Positions 54,381-63,140 of a stretch of DNA of 64,000 nt are shown piece after piece. The notes beneath the pieces are model-generated. The model worked only from the letters and a program-made list of their open reading frames with translations, was not told the DNA's origin and did no database searches. A program made the translations under genes and the position numbers. The stretch's first letter is position 1. Each line of letters begins with the position of its first letter. The stretch is from an uncultured Paracoccaceae bacterium (GTDB lineage: Bacteria; Pseudomonadota; Alphaproteobacteria; Rhodobacterales; Rhodobacteraceae): positions 248,001-312,000 of the forward strand of contig CANMDF010000004.1 of assembly GCA_947496605.1 (NCBI GenBank), in the 5' to 3' direction.

Positions 54381-55619
54381 ATGCCAACCCTCGTGATGAA
54401 ATTTGGTGGCACTTCCGTGGCCAACCTTGACCGGATCGCACGCGCAGCCAAGCGCGTCGCCGTCGAGGTTGCGAACGGCTATGATGTGATCGTGATTGTG
54501 TCTGCTATGTCCGGCAAAACCAACGAACTGGTCGGCTGGGTGGATGAAACGTCGCCGCTTTACGATGCCCGCGAATATGACGCGATCGTATCATCCGGCG
54601 AAAACGTCACCGCAGGCTTGATGGCATTGCGTCTGCAGGAAATGGATATTCCGGCACGCAGCTGGCAAGGCTGGCAAGTACCGGTCAAAACCACATCAGC
54701 ACATTCCAACGCACGGATTGAAGAGATTCCATCAGACAATATCGTTGCAAAATTTGATGAAGGCATGAAAGTCGCGGTCGTCGCTGGCTTCCAAGGCGTC
54801 AGCCCCGAGGGTCGCATCACGACGCTAGGCCGTGGCGGATCAGATACCACGGCAGTCGCCTTTGCTGCTGCATTTGAGGCCGAGCGCTGTGATATCTATA
54901 CCGATGTGGATGGTGTCTATACCACCGACCCACGCATCACGAACAAAGCCCGCAAGCTGGATAAGATCGCTTTTGAGGAAATGCTTGAACTGGCGTCACT
55001 GGGTGCCAAGGTTTTGCAGACCCGCTCGGTTGAGCTGGCGATGCGCTATAAAGTACGCCTGCGCGTCCTATCATCATTTGAAGAACCATCCGACAGCGCG
55101 GGTACGCTGGTCTGCGATGAGGAGGAAATTATGGAATCCAATGTTGTAGCTGGTGTCGCCTATTCCCGCGACGAAGCCAAAATGACACTCATCTCGGTTG
55201 CTGACCGGCCTGGCATCGCGGCTGCGATCTTTGGCCCGTTGTCGGATGCCGGCGTGAACGTCGACATGATCGTGCAAAACATCTCAGAAGAAGGGCGCAC
55301 GGACATGACGTTTTCATGCCCGACTGATCAGGTGAAACGGGCCGAGAAAGCCATGCAAGCCGCCAAGGATAGTGGCGACATCAACTATCATGATTTGGTC
55401 GCCGATGAAGGTGTCGCCAAGGTGAGTGTTGTTGGCATCGGCATGCGCAGCCACACGGGCGTCGCGGCGAAAATGTTCCGTGTGCTTTCTGCTGAAGGTG
55501 TGAACATTAAGGTCATTACAACCTCCGAGATCAAGATTTCCGTACTTATCGACCGGAAATACATGGAACTTGCGGTGCAAGCCCTGCATGATGCATTTGA
55601 GTTGGAAAAAGCAGGCTGA
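54381..55619 (+). CDS. lysC: Aspartate kinase
   Basis: A 412-residue aspartate kinase, first enzyme of the aspartate pathway to lysine, threonine and methionine. VMKFGGTSVANLDRIARAAK is the kinase start, IVSAMSGKTNELVGW and GRGGSDTTAVAFAAAFEAER hold the nucleotide and substrate sites, and YTDVDGVYTTDPR is a family mark. Two ACT domains in the C-terminal third (VADRPGIAAAIFGPLSDAG and GMRSHTGVAAKMFRVLSAEG) allow feedback control. The following ptsP starts 35 bases later. Confidence 0.96.
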   Translation: MPTLVMKFGGTSVANLDRIARAAKRVAVEVANGYDVIVIVSAMSGKTNELVGWVDETSPLYDAREYDAIVSSGENVTAGLMALRLQEMDIPARSWQGWQVPVKTTSAHSNARIEEIPSDNIVAKFDEGMKVAVVAGFQGVSPEGRITTLGRGGSDTTAVAFAAAFEAERCDIYTDVDGVYTTDPRITNKARKLDKIAFEEMLELASLGAKVLQTRSVELAMRYKVRLRVLSSFEEPSDSAGTLVCDEEEIMESNVVAGVAYSRDEAKMTLISVADRPGIAAAIFGPLSDAGVNVDMIVQNISEEGRTDMTFSCPTDQVKRAEKAMQAAKDSGDINYHDLVADEGVAKVSVVGIGMRSHTGVAAKMFRVLSAEGVNIKVITTSEIKISVLIDRKYMELAVQALHDAFELEKAG

Positions 55620-55654
55620 TCAAACACACTGATCACCTGTAACACGGGGGATCC

Positions 55655-57898
55655 ATGCCACATCGGGTAGAAACCGAAAGTCGCAAGCTGCTTGGACGGC
55701 TCCGCGAGGCGTTGGCCGCTGACAGTGAAGGTCAGGCGCGGTTGGATTCTGTCGTGAACCTGATCGCCACATCGATGGGCACTGAGGTGTGTTCGATCTA
55801 CCTTTTCCGGGATGCCGAAACACTAGAGCTTTGTGCGACCGAAGGATTGCAGGCAGAGGCCGTTCACCAAACCAGGATGCGCCTGGGCGAAGGTCTGGTC
55901 GGCCGCACCGCCAAAAGCCGCAATGTGATAAATACAGCAGACGCGCCGTCGTCCAAAGGTTTCCGCTATATGCCAGAAACGGGCGAAGAGCGGTTCTCGT
56001 CCTTCTGTGGTGTACCTATCCAGCGCCTTGGCGATGTTTTGGGTGTCTTGGTCGTCCAATCCAAAGACGCGCGCGAATACACACCCGACGAAGTCTATGC
56101 ACTCGAAATCGTGGCAATGGTGATCGCTGAGATGACCGAACTGGGCGCATTTGTCGGCGAAGGTGCCGCCCTGTCGGCCCGGCACCAACAGCCTGTGATG
56201 CTGCGCGGTTCAATTGCCCAAGAAGGTGCGACTGAAGGCGTGGTCTATCTGCATGAGCCGCGTGTTGTGGTTACGAACCCAATCTCAGATGATCCTGAAA
56301 CGGAACTGACCCGACTGCGCGATGCGATCAATGAATTGCGCTCCGGTGTTGATGATATGCTTCTGTCTGCAAGCTCGGTCGATAAGGACCAAGCGCAGGT
56401 TCTTGAAGCTTACCGCATGTTTGCCCACTCCAGCAGCTGGCTGAAACGCATGGAAGAGGACGTGAATAACGGACTTTCCGCGGAAGCCGCTGTTGAAAAA
56501 GAGCAATCGCTTGCCCGTGCAAGGATGTCGAAAGCAAAGGATGCTTATCTGCGCGAACGGCTGCATGATCTTGATGATCTCTCTAACAAGCTGCTACGCA
56601 TTCTAACCGGCCAGGGGGCCGATGCCCGCGCAGACATGCCGGACAATCCTATCCTTGTGGCACGCAATATCGGTCCGGGTGAATTGCTGGAATATGGCAA
56701 GAACATCAAAGGTATCGTTCTAGAAGAAGGCTCTGTCGGCAGTCATGCGACGATTGTTGCACGTGCCTGGGCCATTCCACTGATTATCAATGCCAAAGGC
56801 GTCACACGCGAGGCGTTGAACGGTGACCCGATCCTTGTTGACGGGGAACAAGGCATCGCGCACCTGCGCCCGGATGAAACCGTACATGCGGCATTCCGTG
56901 ATAAAATCGAAATGCAAACGCGTGCACAGGAACGCTATGCTTCGATCCGTGATTTACCAGCTGAGACCAAATGCGGTCAGGTGATTTCACTGCATATGAA
57001 TGCGGGCCTGATTGCGGACCTGCCATCGCTAGATGGGTCCGGCGCCGAAGGCGTTGGGCTGTTCCGCACCGAATTGCAGTTCTTGATCCGCAATCAAATG
57101 CCCCGTCGCGCCGAGCTTTCAGCGCTCTATTCGCGTGTTTTGAAGGCCGCCGACGGCAAACGCGTCGCATTCCGCACGCTTGATATCGGGTCGGACAAGG
57201 TTCTGACTTACATGAAGCCCAATGATGAACCGAACCCAGCAATGGGGTGGCGTGCGATCCGTGTGGGCCTTGATAAACCCGGTGTGCTACGGATGCAGTT
57301 ACAGGCGCTTCTACGGGCCGCAAATGGTCAACCCTTGGCCGTGATGTTCCCTTTCATCACCCAGATCGGCGAATTCCGCGCGGCACGTGCCGAGATGGAC
57401 AAAGCCATCGCCCGTGAAACAAAGCTGGGCCATGCGTTGCCATCCAAACTGGAAGTCGGTGCGATGTTGGAGACACCATCGCTGGCTTATGCACCCGATG
57501 CGTTCTTTGAAGAGGTCGATTTCATTTCAATTGGCGGCAATGACCTAAAACAGTTTTTCTTTGCGGCTGACCGCGAGAATGAGCGGGTGCGCAAGCGCTA
57601 TGACACACTCGACAGCAGCTTCCTTGCGTTCCTGCGCAACGTCATTCTGCGCTGCGAAGCCAAAGGCACACCGTTGTCCTTTTGTGGCGAAGATGCGGGC
57701 CGTCCGGTCGAGGCGCTTTGTTTTGCGGCCCTTGGGTTGCGCAGCCTTTCAATGCGCCCAGCATCGGTCGGCCCGGTCAAACATTTGCTCCGCCGCGTTG
57801 ATCTGAATGAAGTGCGCAAAGTCATGGACGATGCGATGAACAACGGCGACCAATCGGTGCGCCGGGCCGTGGCTGATTGGCTGGTCTATCAGGTCTGA
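55655..57898 (+). CDS. ptsP: Phosphoenolpyruvate-protein phosphotransferase of the nitrogen PTS (enzyme I-Ntr)
   Basis: A 747-residue PtsP. Residues about 1-165 form the GAF sensor domain (AADSEGQARLDSVVNLIATS), which binds nitrogen signals such as glutamine in related proteins. The enzyme I part begins near 175; the phosphorylated His is about residue 364 in GSVGSHATIVARAW. The PEP-binding domain shows GVGLFRTELQFL, FRTLDIGSDK and the catalytic Cys in LSFCGEDAGRP. It starts the phosphorelay to NPr and EIIA-Ntr, which coordinates nitrogen and potassium control. The EcsC gene overlaps its end by ten bases. Confidence 0.96.
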   Translation: MPHRVETESRKLLGRLREALAADSEGQARLDSVVNLIATSMGTEVCSIYLFRDAETLELCATEGLQAEAVHQTRMRLGEGLVGRTAKSRNVINTADAPSSKGFRYMPETGEERFSSFCGVPIQRLGDVLGVLVVQSKDAREYTPDEVYALEIVAMVIAEMTELGAFVGEGAALSARHQQPVMLRGSIAQEGATEGVVYLHEPRVVVTNPISDDPETELTRLRDAINELRSGVDDMLLSASSVDKDQAQVLEAYRMFAHSSSWLKRMEEDVNNGLSAEAAVEKEQSLARARMSKAKDAYLRERLHDLDDLSNKLLRILTGQGADARADMPDNPILVARNIGPGELLEYGKNIKGIVLEEGSVGSHATIVARAWAIPLIINAKGVTREALNGDPILVDGEQGIAHLRPDETVHAAFRDKIEMQTRAQERYASIRDLPAETKCGQVISLHMNAGLIADLPSLDGSGAEGVGLFRTELQFLIRNQMPRRAELSALYSRVLKAADGKRVAFRTLDIGSDKVLTYMKPNDEPNPAMGWRAIRVGLDKPGVLRMQLQALLRAANGQPLAVMFPFITQIGEFRAARAEMDKAIARETKLGHALPSKLEVGAMLETPSLAYAPDAFFEEVDFISIGGNDLKQFFFAADRENERVRKRYDTLDSSFLAFLRNVILRCEAKGTPLSFCGEDAGRPVEALCFAALGLRSLSMRPASVGPVKHLLRRVDLNEVRKVMDDAMNNGDQSVRRAVADWLVYQV

Positions 57899-58698
57899 GC
57901 CAGTTTGCCCGCTGCCAGTACTTTGTGGAAATGCGCGGTCACGGCGTCTTCGCCGTAAATGCGGGCCAACTGCCGTAGACCAAAGTGCACATGCGCCATA
58001 GAAACGTAGTAATCCACAAAAGCATAGTTGGTTCCTGCCCCTGCCGCAGCACCCAAAATTGGCACCGCTTGCGTTGCCAATTTCTGTGAAAGAACGGCCG
58101 CAAACCGCGGGGCAACTTTGCTGATCAACCCGTTCACGGCAGCACCTGAAATGCTCAGCCGCGCACCGATGAACGCGGTATCAACGCCGTCATCAGCCGT
58201 GCCCGGACCACCTGCACCAAACACGGCAAGACATTCCAGCTTGGTCTCTTCTGCATCCGGGTCTTCGCCGTATGCGACGGCCACATGATGCACAGCGCGA
58301 AAGATCACTGTGGTCGCGACGGGCAATTCAGCCAAGGCCGTCGGCAAACCGCCAACCCCACCCAATGCGCCCGAAATCGTGCCTAGTATCTTATGTACCC
58401 GATCCGATCCGATCGACTGACCCCGCCCGGTGCGCGACTTGCTGGCAACGTCAAAGCTGTGGCGCAATGCGGCACGTGCCAGATCATCAATTTGATCACG
58501 CCCTGATGCAGGCAATAGCTTCAGCCCGTCTTCGACCTGCCCACCAACAAAATTAATTGCCGACATCAAGACGCCATTGGCCTTGCGCTGTCGTGCCGCC
58601 AGGTCAGCGATTTCAGCTTTTGCAGTCTCGCTCAGGGGCGTGGGCGCGTTGGCTGGGTTAATCTCTTTCATGGTCGGGTTTATGTCATCCATAGTCAT
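57889..58698 (-). CDS. EcsC family protein
   Basis: A 269-residue protein with a soluble N-terminal helix region (ISALAARQRKANGVL-like) and the EcsC strip GVGGLPTALAELPVATTVIF then RAVHHVAVAYGEDPDAEETK and LGAAAGAGTNYAFVDYYVSM, with several hydrophobic helices. EcsC proteins associate with membranes and are encoded with ABC transporter genes in Bacillus, but their action is not known. It converges on ptsP and stands alone. Confidence 0.85.
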   Translation of the reverse strand: MTMDDINPTMKEINPANAPTPLSETAKAEIADLAARQRKANGVLMSAINFVGGQVEDGLKLLPASGRDQIDDLARAALRHSFDVASKSRTGRGQSIGSDRVHKILGTISGALGGVGGLPTALAELPVATTVIFRAVHHVAVAYGEDPDAEETKLECLAVFGAGGPGTADDGVDTAFIGARLSISGAAVNGLISKVAPRFAAVLSQKLATQAVPILGAAAGAGTNYAFVDYYVSMAHVHFGLRQLARIYGEDAVTAHFHKVLAAGKLAQT

Positions 58699-58723
58699 GA
58701 AATGGGCATCGACTGCCGAAATT

Positions 58724-59236
58724 TCAATTGTTTGCAGCGGTCACTGCGCCGCTGACACCGTGCCATCCGTCTTTTGCAAGCGCCACGCCCAGCACACGTT
58801 CGGGGTTTGTGGGCGCAGGCATGATCACATCTGGCAGCCGCTCAAACCCAAAGCGCTGATAGTAAGGCGCATCACCCACAAGGATCAGTCGCGCCCACCC
58901 CAAGTCGCGTGCATCTGTCAAGCAGCGCTGCATCAAAAGCGAAGCCGCACCTTCGCCTTGCCGTGTCGGATGGACCGCAATCGGACCTAACAAGACCGAT
59001 GGATGCCCCCCAATCAACACAGGCCAATTGCGCACCGCACCTGCCAATATGCCTTCCTCATCGCGGGCTGTCAGGCATAGCGGACCGATCGGATCAACGC
59101 CTTCGCGCAGGCGATACGACGACAAAGCAGACCGACCGGGCGCAAAGCATAGGTCGTAAAGCGCTTCAACCTCCCACCAGTCATCTGGCGTTTCTGTGGC
59201 CAATGTCAGTGCCGTTTGCTGCATCGTCTCTTTCAT
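58724..59236 (-). CDS. GNAT family N-acetyltransferase
   Basis: A 170-residue acetyltransferase of the YhbS-like group: LLGPIAVHPTRQGEGAASLL holds the acetyl-CoA Q-x-x-G-x-G/A motif, followed by LGWARLILVGDAPYYQRFGF and ERLPDVIMPAPTNPERVLGV. The acceptor could be a small molecule or a protein N-terminus or lysine. An in-frame ATG at 59224 is a possible alternative start. Divergent from the flavin reductase gene by 58 bases. Confidence 0.87.
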   Translation of the reverse strand: MKETMQQTALTLATETPDDWWEVEALYDLCFAPGRSALSSYRLREGVDPIGPLCLTARDEEGILAGAVRNWPVLIGGHPSVLLGPIAVHPTRQGEGAASLLMQRCLTDARDLGWARLILVGDAPYYQRFGFERLPDVIMPAPTNPERVLGVALAKDGWHGVSGAVTAANN

Positions 59237-59294
59237 CTGGCCAAGGGCATTGGTGCAAGCTACCCCTAGGATATCAAAACGAAAAGGCGCTGCG

Positions 59295-59900
59295 ATGTTC
59301 TATGAGCCCAAAAATGGCCACGGCCTGCCCCATAATCCCTTCAATGCGGTTGTGACACCCCGGCCAATCGGATGGATTTCGACACGGGGCGCCGATGGTC
59401 TTGATAATCTCGCACCCTATTCTTTCTTCAACGCGGTCGCCTACGTTCCACCACAAGTGATGTTCGCCTCAACAAGTGCCAAGGCAGATCGTGATGGCAC
59501 CAAAGACTCGGTCGCGAACATCCGCGATACGGGCGTCTTTGCGGTGAACATCGTGGAATATGCCGCGCGCGATGCGATGAACCAAACCTCAGGCGCATGG
59601 GACAGGGAAACGGATGAGTTTGCGCAAGCTGGCATCGTAAAAGCCGACTGCGAAACCATCAACTGCCCGCGCGTCGCGCATGCGCCCGCCACCTTGGAAT
59701 GCAAGCTTACGCAAGTCGTGCAGCTACCTGGCGAGGCGAACTTTGCGGTGTTCGGCGAAGTGACAGGAGTGCATCTGCGCGACAATTGCATCGTTGATGG
59801 CGCATTTGATGTCACCACATTCAACCCGCTCGCCCGTCTGGGATACCGCGACTATGCGGTGGTTCACGAAGTCTTTAGCCTGCAACGCCCAGACGATTAA
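59295..59900 (+). CDS. Flavin reductase family protein (DIM6/NTAB)
   Basis: A 201-residue FMN-binding split-barrel protein. TPRPIGWISTRGADGLDNLA then PYSFFNAVAYVPPQVMFAST is the FMN-binding signature of the flavin reductase-like family, and DTGVFAVNIVEYAARDAMNQ follows. It could reduce flavin for a monooxygenase or act as a small oxidoreductase. ATG 59295 has AAAAGG upstream; an open frame further upstream is not used. It shares TTAA with the convergent SulP gene. Confidence 0.88.
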   Translation: MFYEPKNGHGLPHNPFNAVVTPRPIGWISTRGADGLDNLAPYSFFNAVAYVPPQVMFASTSAKADRDGTKDSVANIRDTGVFAVNIVEYAARDAMNQTSGAWDRETDEFAQAGIVKADCETINCPRVAHAPATLECKLTQVVQLPGEANFAVFGEVTGVHLRDNCIVDGAFDVTTFNPLARLGYRDYAVVHEVFSLQRPDD

Positions 59901-61519
59901 TGCCCGCCAATGATGCCAGTCTTTACGCTGTAGTCGACTGCAAGCGCATAGTCAGGATCATCGTCACTATCGACCATCAGGTGACCCGCTTTTGACAGCA
60001 ACTGGTGGCAATCACGGCTGAGGTGGCGCAACTGTATCTGCTTGCCTGCATCGATGTATTTCTGGGCTAATGCCTCGATCGCCTGCAAAGCTGACTGATC
60101 TGCGACCCGGCTGTTTGCAAAATCGACGATCACAACATCCGGATCAGAGGCCACATCAAAGATTTCCGTGAAACCATCGGCAGAGCCAAAAAACAAAGGC
60201 CCTTGGATTTCATAAACCTGTGCGCCTGCTTCAGTGCGGCTTTCACGTTTGATCGCGTGAATGCGTGTGGCATTGCTCCAGGCATAGGCCAGTGCTGATA
60301 CGATCACGCCGACAACAACCGCTGTTGCAAGATCGGTCGCAACGGTCACGACGGTCACAAGGATCGTCACAAAGGCATCTGTGCGTGGTACTTTGCGCAA
60401 GATGCGCAGAGAGTTCCACGCGAACGTCCCGATCACAACCATGAACATCACGCCAACCAAGGCAGCCAGTGGAATTTGTTCAATCAGACCGCTGGCAAAT
60501 AGAATAAACGCCAGCAAAAAAAGCGCAGCAGCAATGCCAGCAATGCGCGTCCGTCCGCCGGATTTCACGTTGATCATCGACTGACCAATCATCGCGCATC
60601 CGCCCATGCCACCAAAGAACCCAGTGACTGTGTTGGCTGCACCCTGAGCAAGACATTCTTGGCTGGCACCTCCGCGCTTACCTGTCATTTCACCCACAAG
60701 GTTCAGTGTCAGCAAGCTCTCGATCAGACCAATCGCGGCAAGGATCAGCGCATATGGCAAAATAATCTGAAAGGTTTCCCACGTCAGTGGAACCATCGGA
60801 ATATGAAACGGCGGCAGCCCGCCTTCAATACTGGCCAAGTCACCAACCAATGGCACATCAAGGCCAAAGCCAATCACAATCGCCGCCACAATACCGATAC
60901 CGGCCAAAGGCGCAGGGATCGCATTGGTGATCTTTGGCATGACCCAAATGATGGCCATTGTCAGCGCCACAAGACCCAACATCAGATACATCGGGGCACC
61001 TGACAGCCATTCACCATTGGCCATTCCGTGGCCTGCACTTTCTGCAGAACCGGGCACCTGAAACTGGCCCAGCTGCGCAAGAAAGATGACAATCGCCAGA
61101 CCGTTCACAAAGCCCAACATGACCGGATGAGGCACAAGGCGAATAAACTTACCCCAGCGCATGATACCTACGAAAATCTGGATCAAGCCCATCAAAACAA
61201 CTGTCGCGAAAAGGTACTCAACCCCATGCATCGCCACGAGACTGACCATGACAACTGCAAGCGCACCGGTTGCACCAGAAATCATCCCCGGGCGTCCGCC
61301 AAAGACAGCTGTGATCAAACCCACGATAAAGGCGGCATAAAGACCGACCAAAGGCTCAACCCCTGCCACAAAGGCAAACGCCACAGCTTCTGGCACCAAG
61401 GCCAAGGCCACGGTCAGACCCGACAATATCTCAACCCTAAACTGACCGGGCGTCAGCGGGGCATCGGGATCACGAAGTGAAAGGCTGTCAGCGAAACTCG
61501 CTAAAAGGGCGCGGGCCAT
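59897..61519 (-). CDS. SulP family anion transporter with STAS domain
   Basis: A 540-residue transporter with about 12 membrane helices. The SulP start GQFRVEILSGLTVALALVPE, FGGRPGMISGATGALAVVMV, GGMGGCAMIGQSMINVKSGG and GIAAALFLLAFILFASGLI are family marks. Residues about 420-530 form a cytoplasmic STAS domain (FADIA-type VVIVDFANSRVADQSALQAI). Substrates in this family range from sulfate to bicarbonate and dicarboxylates; none can be fixed here. ATG 61519 has AGGA seven bases upstream and is preferred to 61555. It stands alone. Confidence 0.92.
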   Translation of the reverse strand: MARALLASFADSLSLRDPDAPLTPGQFRVEILSGLTVALALVPEAVAFAFVAGVEPLVGLYAAFIVGLITAVFGGRPGMISGATGALAVVMVSLVAMHGVEYLFATVVLMGLIQIFVGIMRWGKFIRLVPHPVMLGFVNGLAIVIFLAQLGQFQVPGSAESAGHGMANGEWLSGAPMYLMLGLVALTMAIIWVMPKITNAIPAPLAGIGIVAAIVIGFGLDVPLVGDLASIEGGLPPFHIPMVPLTWETFQIILPYALILAAIGLIESLLTLNLVGEMTGKRGGASQECLAQGAANTVTGFFGGMGGCAMIGQSMINVKSGGRTRIAGIAAALFLLAFILFASGLIEQIPLAALVGVMFMVVIGTFAWNSLRILRKVPRTDAFVTILVTVVTVATDLATAVVVGVIVSALAYAWSNATRIHAIKRESRTEAGAQVYEIQGPLFFGSADGFTEIFDVASDPDVVIVDFANSRVADQSALQAIEALAQKYIDAGKQIQLRHLSRDCHQLLSKAGHLMVDSDDDPDYALAVDYSVKTGIIGGH

Positions 61520-61680
61520 AGAATATCCTGTCAGAAGGGGATTTTCATTGCCCACTAAAGGAGCAAACAGCGCTTGTCACCCCTCGACCTTGCGTGAAAC
61601 TGCGATGTTGCCGCATTGGCACTGGCATCCGGGGGCCGTTCCGTTTCAATATATGCCCATAGATCGTGACAAGGTGGCCC

Positions 61681-62547
61681 ATGCAAACGAAAATCGGAAT
61701 TATCGGCGGCTCTGGTATCTACAACATGGACGGTCTGGAAAATGCAGCTTGGGTATCGGCGGCTAGTCCTTGGGGAGCACCGTCGGACGATATTTTGACG
61801 GGGCGATTGGGCGGCGTCGATATGGCCTTTTTGCCGCGCCATGGACGCGGGCATGTGCATTCGCCAACGACCGTGCCCTACCGTGCCAATATTGACGCGC
61901 TTAAACGGATGGGCGTGACAGATATCATCAGCGTCAGCGCATGCGGGTCATTCCGTGAAGAAATGGCACCCGGTGATTTCGTTATTGTTGATCAGTTCAT
62001 CGACCGCACATTCGCACGCGAGAAATCCTTCTTCGGCACAGGCTGCGTCGCCCATGTCAGTGTGGCGCACCCCACTTGCGAACGGCTCTCTGATGCGTGT
62101 GAAGCCGCTGGGCGCGACGCTGGCATCACCGTGCACCGTGGTGGCACCTACCTTGCCATGGAAGGCCCGCAGTTTTCATCCCAAGCGGAAAGCAAACTGT
62201 ACCGTGATTGGGGCTGCGACGTGATCGGGATGACGAACATGCCCGAAGCCAAACTCGCCCGCGAGGCCGAGATTTGCTACGCCTCTATCGCCATGGTCAC
62301 CGACTATGACAGCTGGCACCCGGACCACGGCGCGGTAGACGTCAGCGACGTGATCAAGACGCTGCAAGGCAACGGGACAAAGGCGCAAGACCTGATCAGC
62401 CGCCTGCCCGCCCTACTCGGCCCCGACCGTATCCCTTGTCCACATGGCTGCGACCGCGCGTTGGAATACGCAGTGATGACAGCCCCAGAAAAACGCGACC
62501 CTGCGCTGGTCGCAAAACTCGACGCCATCGCAGGCCGTGTCCTTTAA
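61681..62547 (+). CDS. mtnP: S-methyl-5'-thioadenosine phosphorylase
   Basis: A 288-residue phosphorylase that cleaves methylthioadenosine, the by-product of polyamine and quorum-signal synthesis, to adenine and methylthioribose-1-phosphate. [20 protein letters not shown] is the phosphate-site start, [20 protein letters not shown] and [19 protein letters not shown] follow, and [19 protein letters not shown] then [20 protein letters not shown] bind the nucleoside. AAGGTGG precedes the ATG. The next gene, apt, recycles the adenine, so the pair forms a compact salvage unit. Confidence 0.94.
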   Translation: MQTKIGIIGGSGIYNMDGLENAAWVSAASPWGAPSDDILTGRLGGVDMAFLPRHGRGHVHSPTTVPYRANIDALKRMGVTDIISVSACGSFREEMAPGDFVIVDQFIDRTFAREKSFFGTGCVAHVSVAHPTCERLSDACEAAGRDAGITVHRGGTYLAMEGPQFSSQAESKLYRDWGCDVIGMTNMPEAKLAREAEICYASIAMVTDYDSWHPDHGAVDVSDVIKTLQGNGTKAQDLISRLPALLGPDRIPCPHGCDRALEYAVMTAPEKRDPALVAKLDAIAGRVL

Positions 62548-62561
62548 GAAAGCCTACACTC

Positions 62562-63092
62562 ATGAAAACCGTCCAAGACTACATCCGCACGATCCCCGAT
62601 TTCCCACATGAAGGGATCATGTTCCGCGATGTTACAACGCTGTTCAGCGATCCCCGCGGGTTCCGCATCGCGATTGACCAATTGCTACACCCCTACGCAG
62701 GGCAGCCCATCGACAAAGTCGTCGGATTAGAGGCGCGGGGTTTCATCCTTGGCGGGGCCATCGCGCACCAGCTTTCACTTGGCTTCGTGCCAATCCGCAA
62801 AAAAGGTAAACTGCCCGGCAAGACGATCGAACAGGACTACACGCTGGAATACGGCACCGCGACGATGGAAGTGCATGACGACGCACTGCAACCCGGCGAA
62901 AGGGTCCTGTTGGTAGATGACCTGCTTGCCACTGGTGGCACAGCTGAAGCGGGGATCAAACTGATTGAGCGGATGGGGGCCGAGGTGATTGGCTGTGCCT
63001 TTGTCATTGATCTGCCTGACATAGGCGGGCGCAAAAAACTAGAAGGCATGGGCATGGACGTCCACGCATTATGTCAATTCGAAGGGGACTAA
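62562..63092 (+). CDS. apt: Adenine phosphoribosyltransferase
   Basis: A 176-residue enzyme that makes AMP from adenine and [24 protein letters not shown] is the family start, [20 protein letters not shown] binds adenine, [19 protein letters not shown] is the flexible loop, and [20 protein letters not shown] is the PRPP motif. It starts 14 bases after mtnP and uses the adenine released there. A copy of the 32-base repeat follows the stop within nine bases. Confidence 0.97.
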   Translation: MKTVQDYIRTIPDFPHEGIMFRDVTTLFSDPRGFRIAIDQLLHPYAGQPIDKVVGLEARGFILGGAIAHQLSLGFVPIRKKGKLPGKTIEQDYTLEYGTATMEVHDDALQPGERVLLVDDLLATGGTAEAGIKLIERMGAEVIGCAFVIDLPDIGGRKKLEGMGMDVHALCQFEGD

Positions 63093-63100
63093 GCCTCTAT

Positions 63101-63132
63101 TTTCTATGTCCAATCAAACTTCCGCCGGAGGC
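63101..63132. repeat. 32-base repeat, copy 2 (identical to 29668-29699)
   Basis: This copy is base-for-base the same as that at 29668 and again lies between convergent genes: nine bases after the apt stop and nine bases before the end of the GlcD-like gene. The flanks differ from those of copy 1, so only the 32-base core is conserved. Its right half forms the hairpin CTTCC-GCC-GGAGG. Confidence 0.8.
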
Positions 63133-63140
63133 TACCATCG

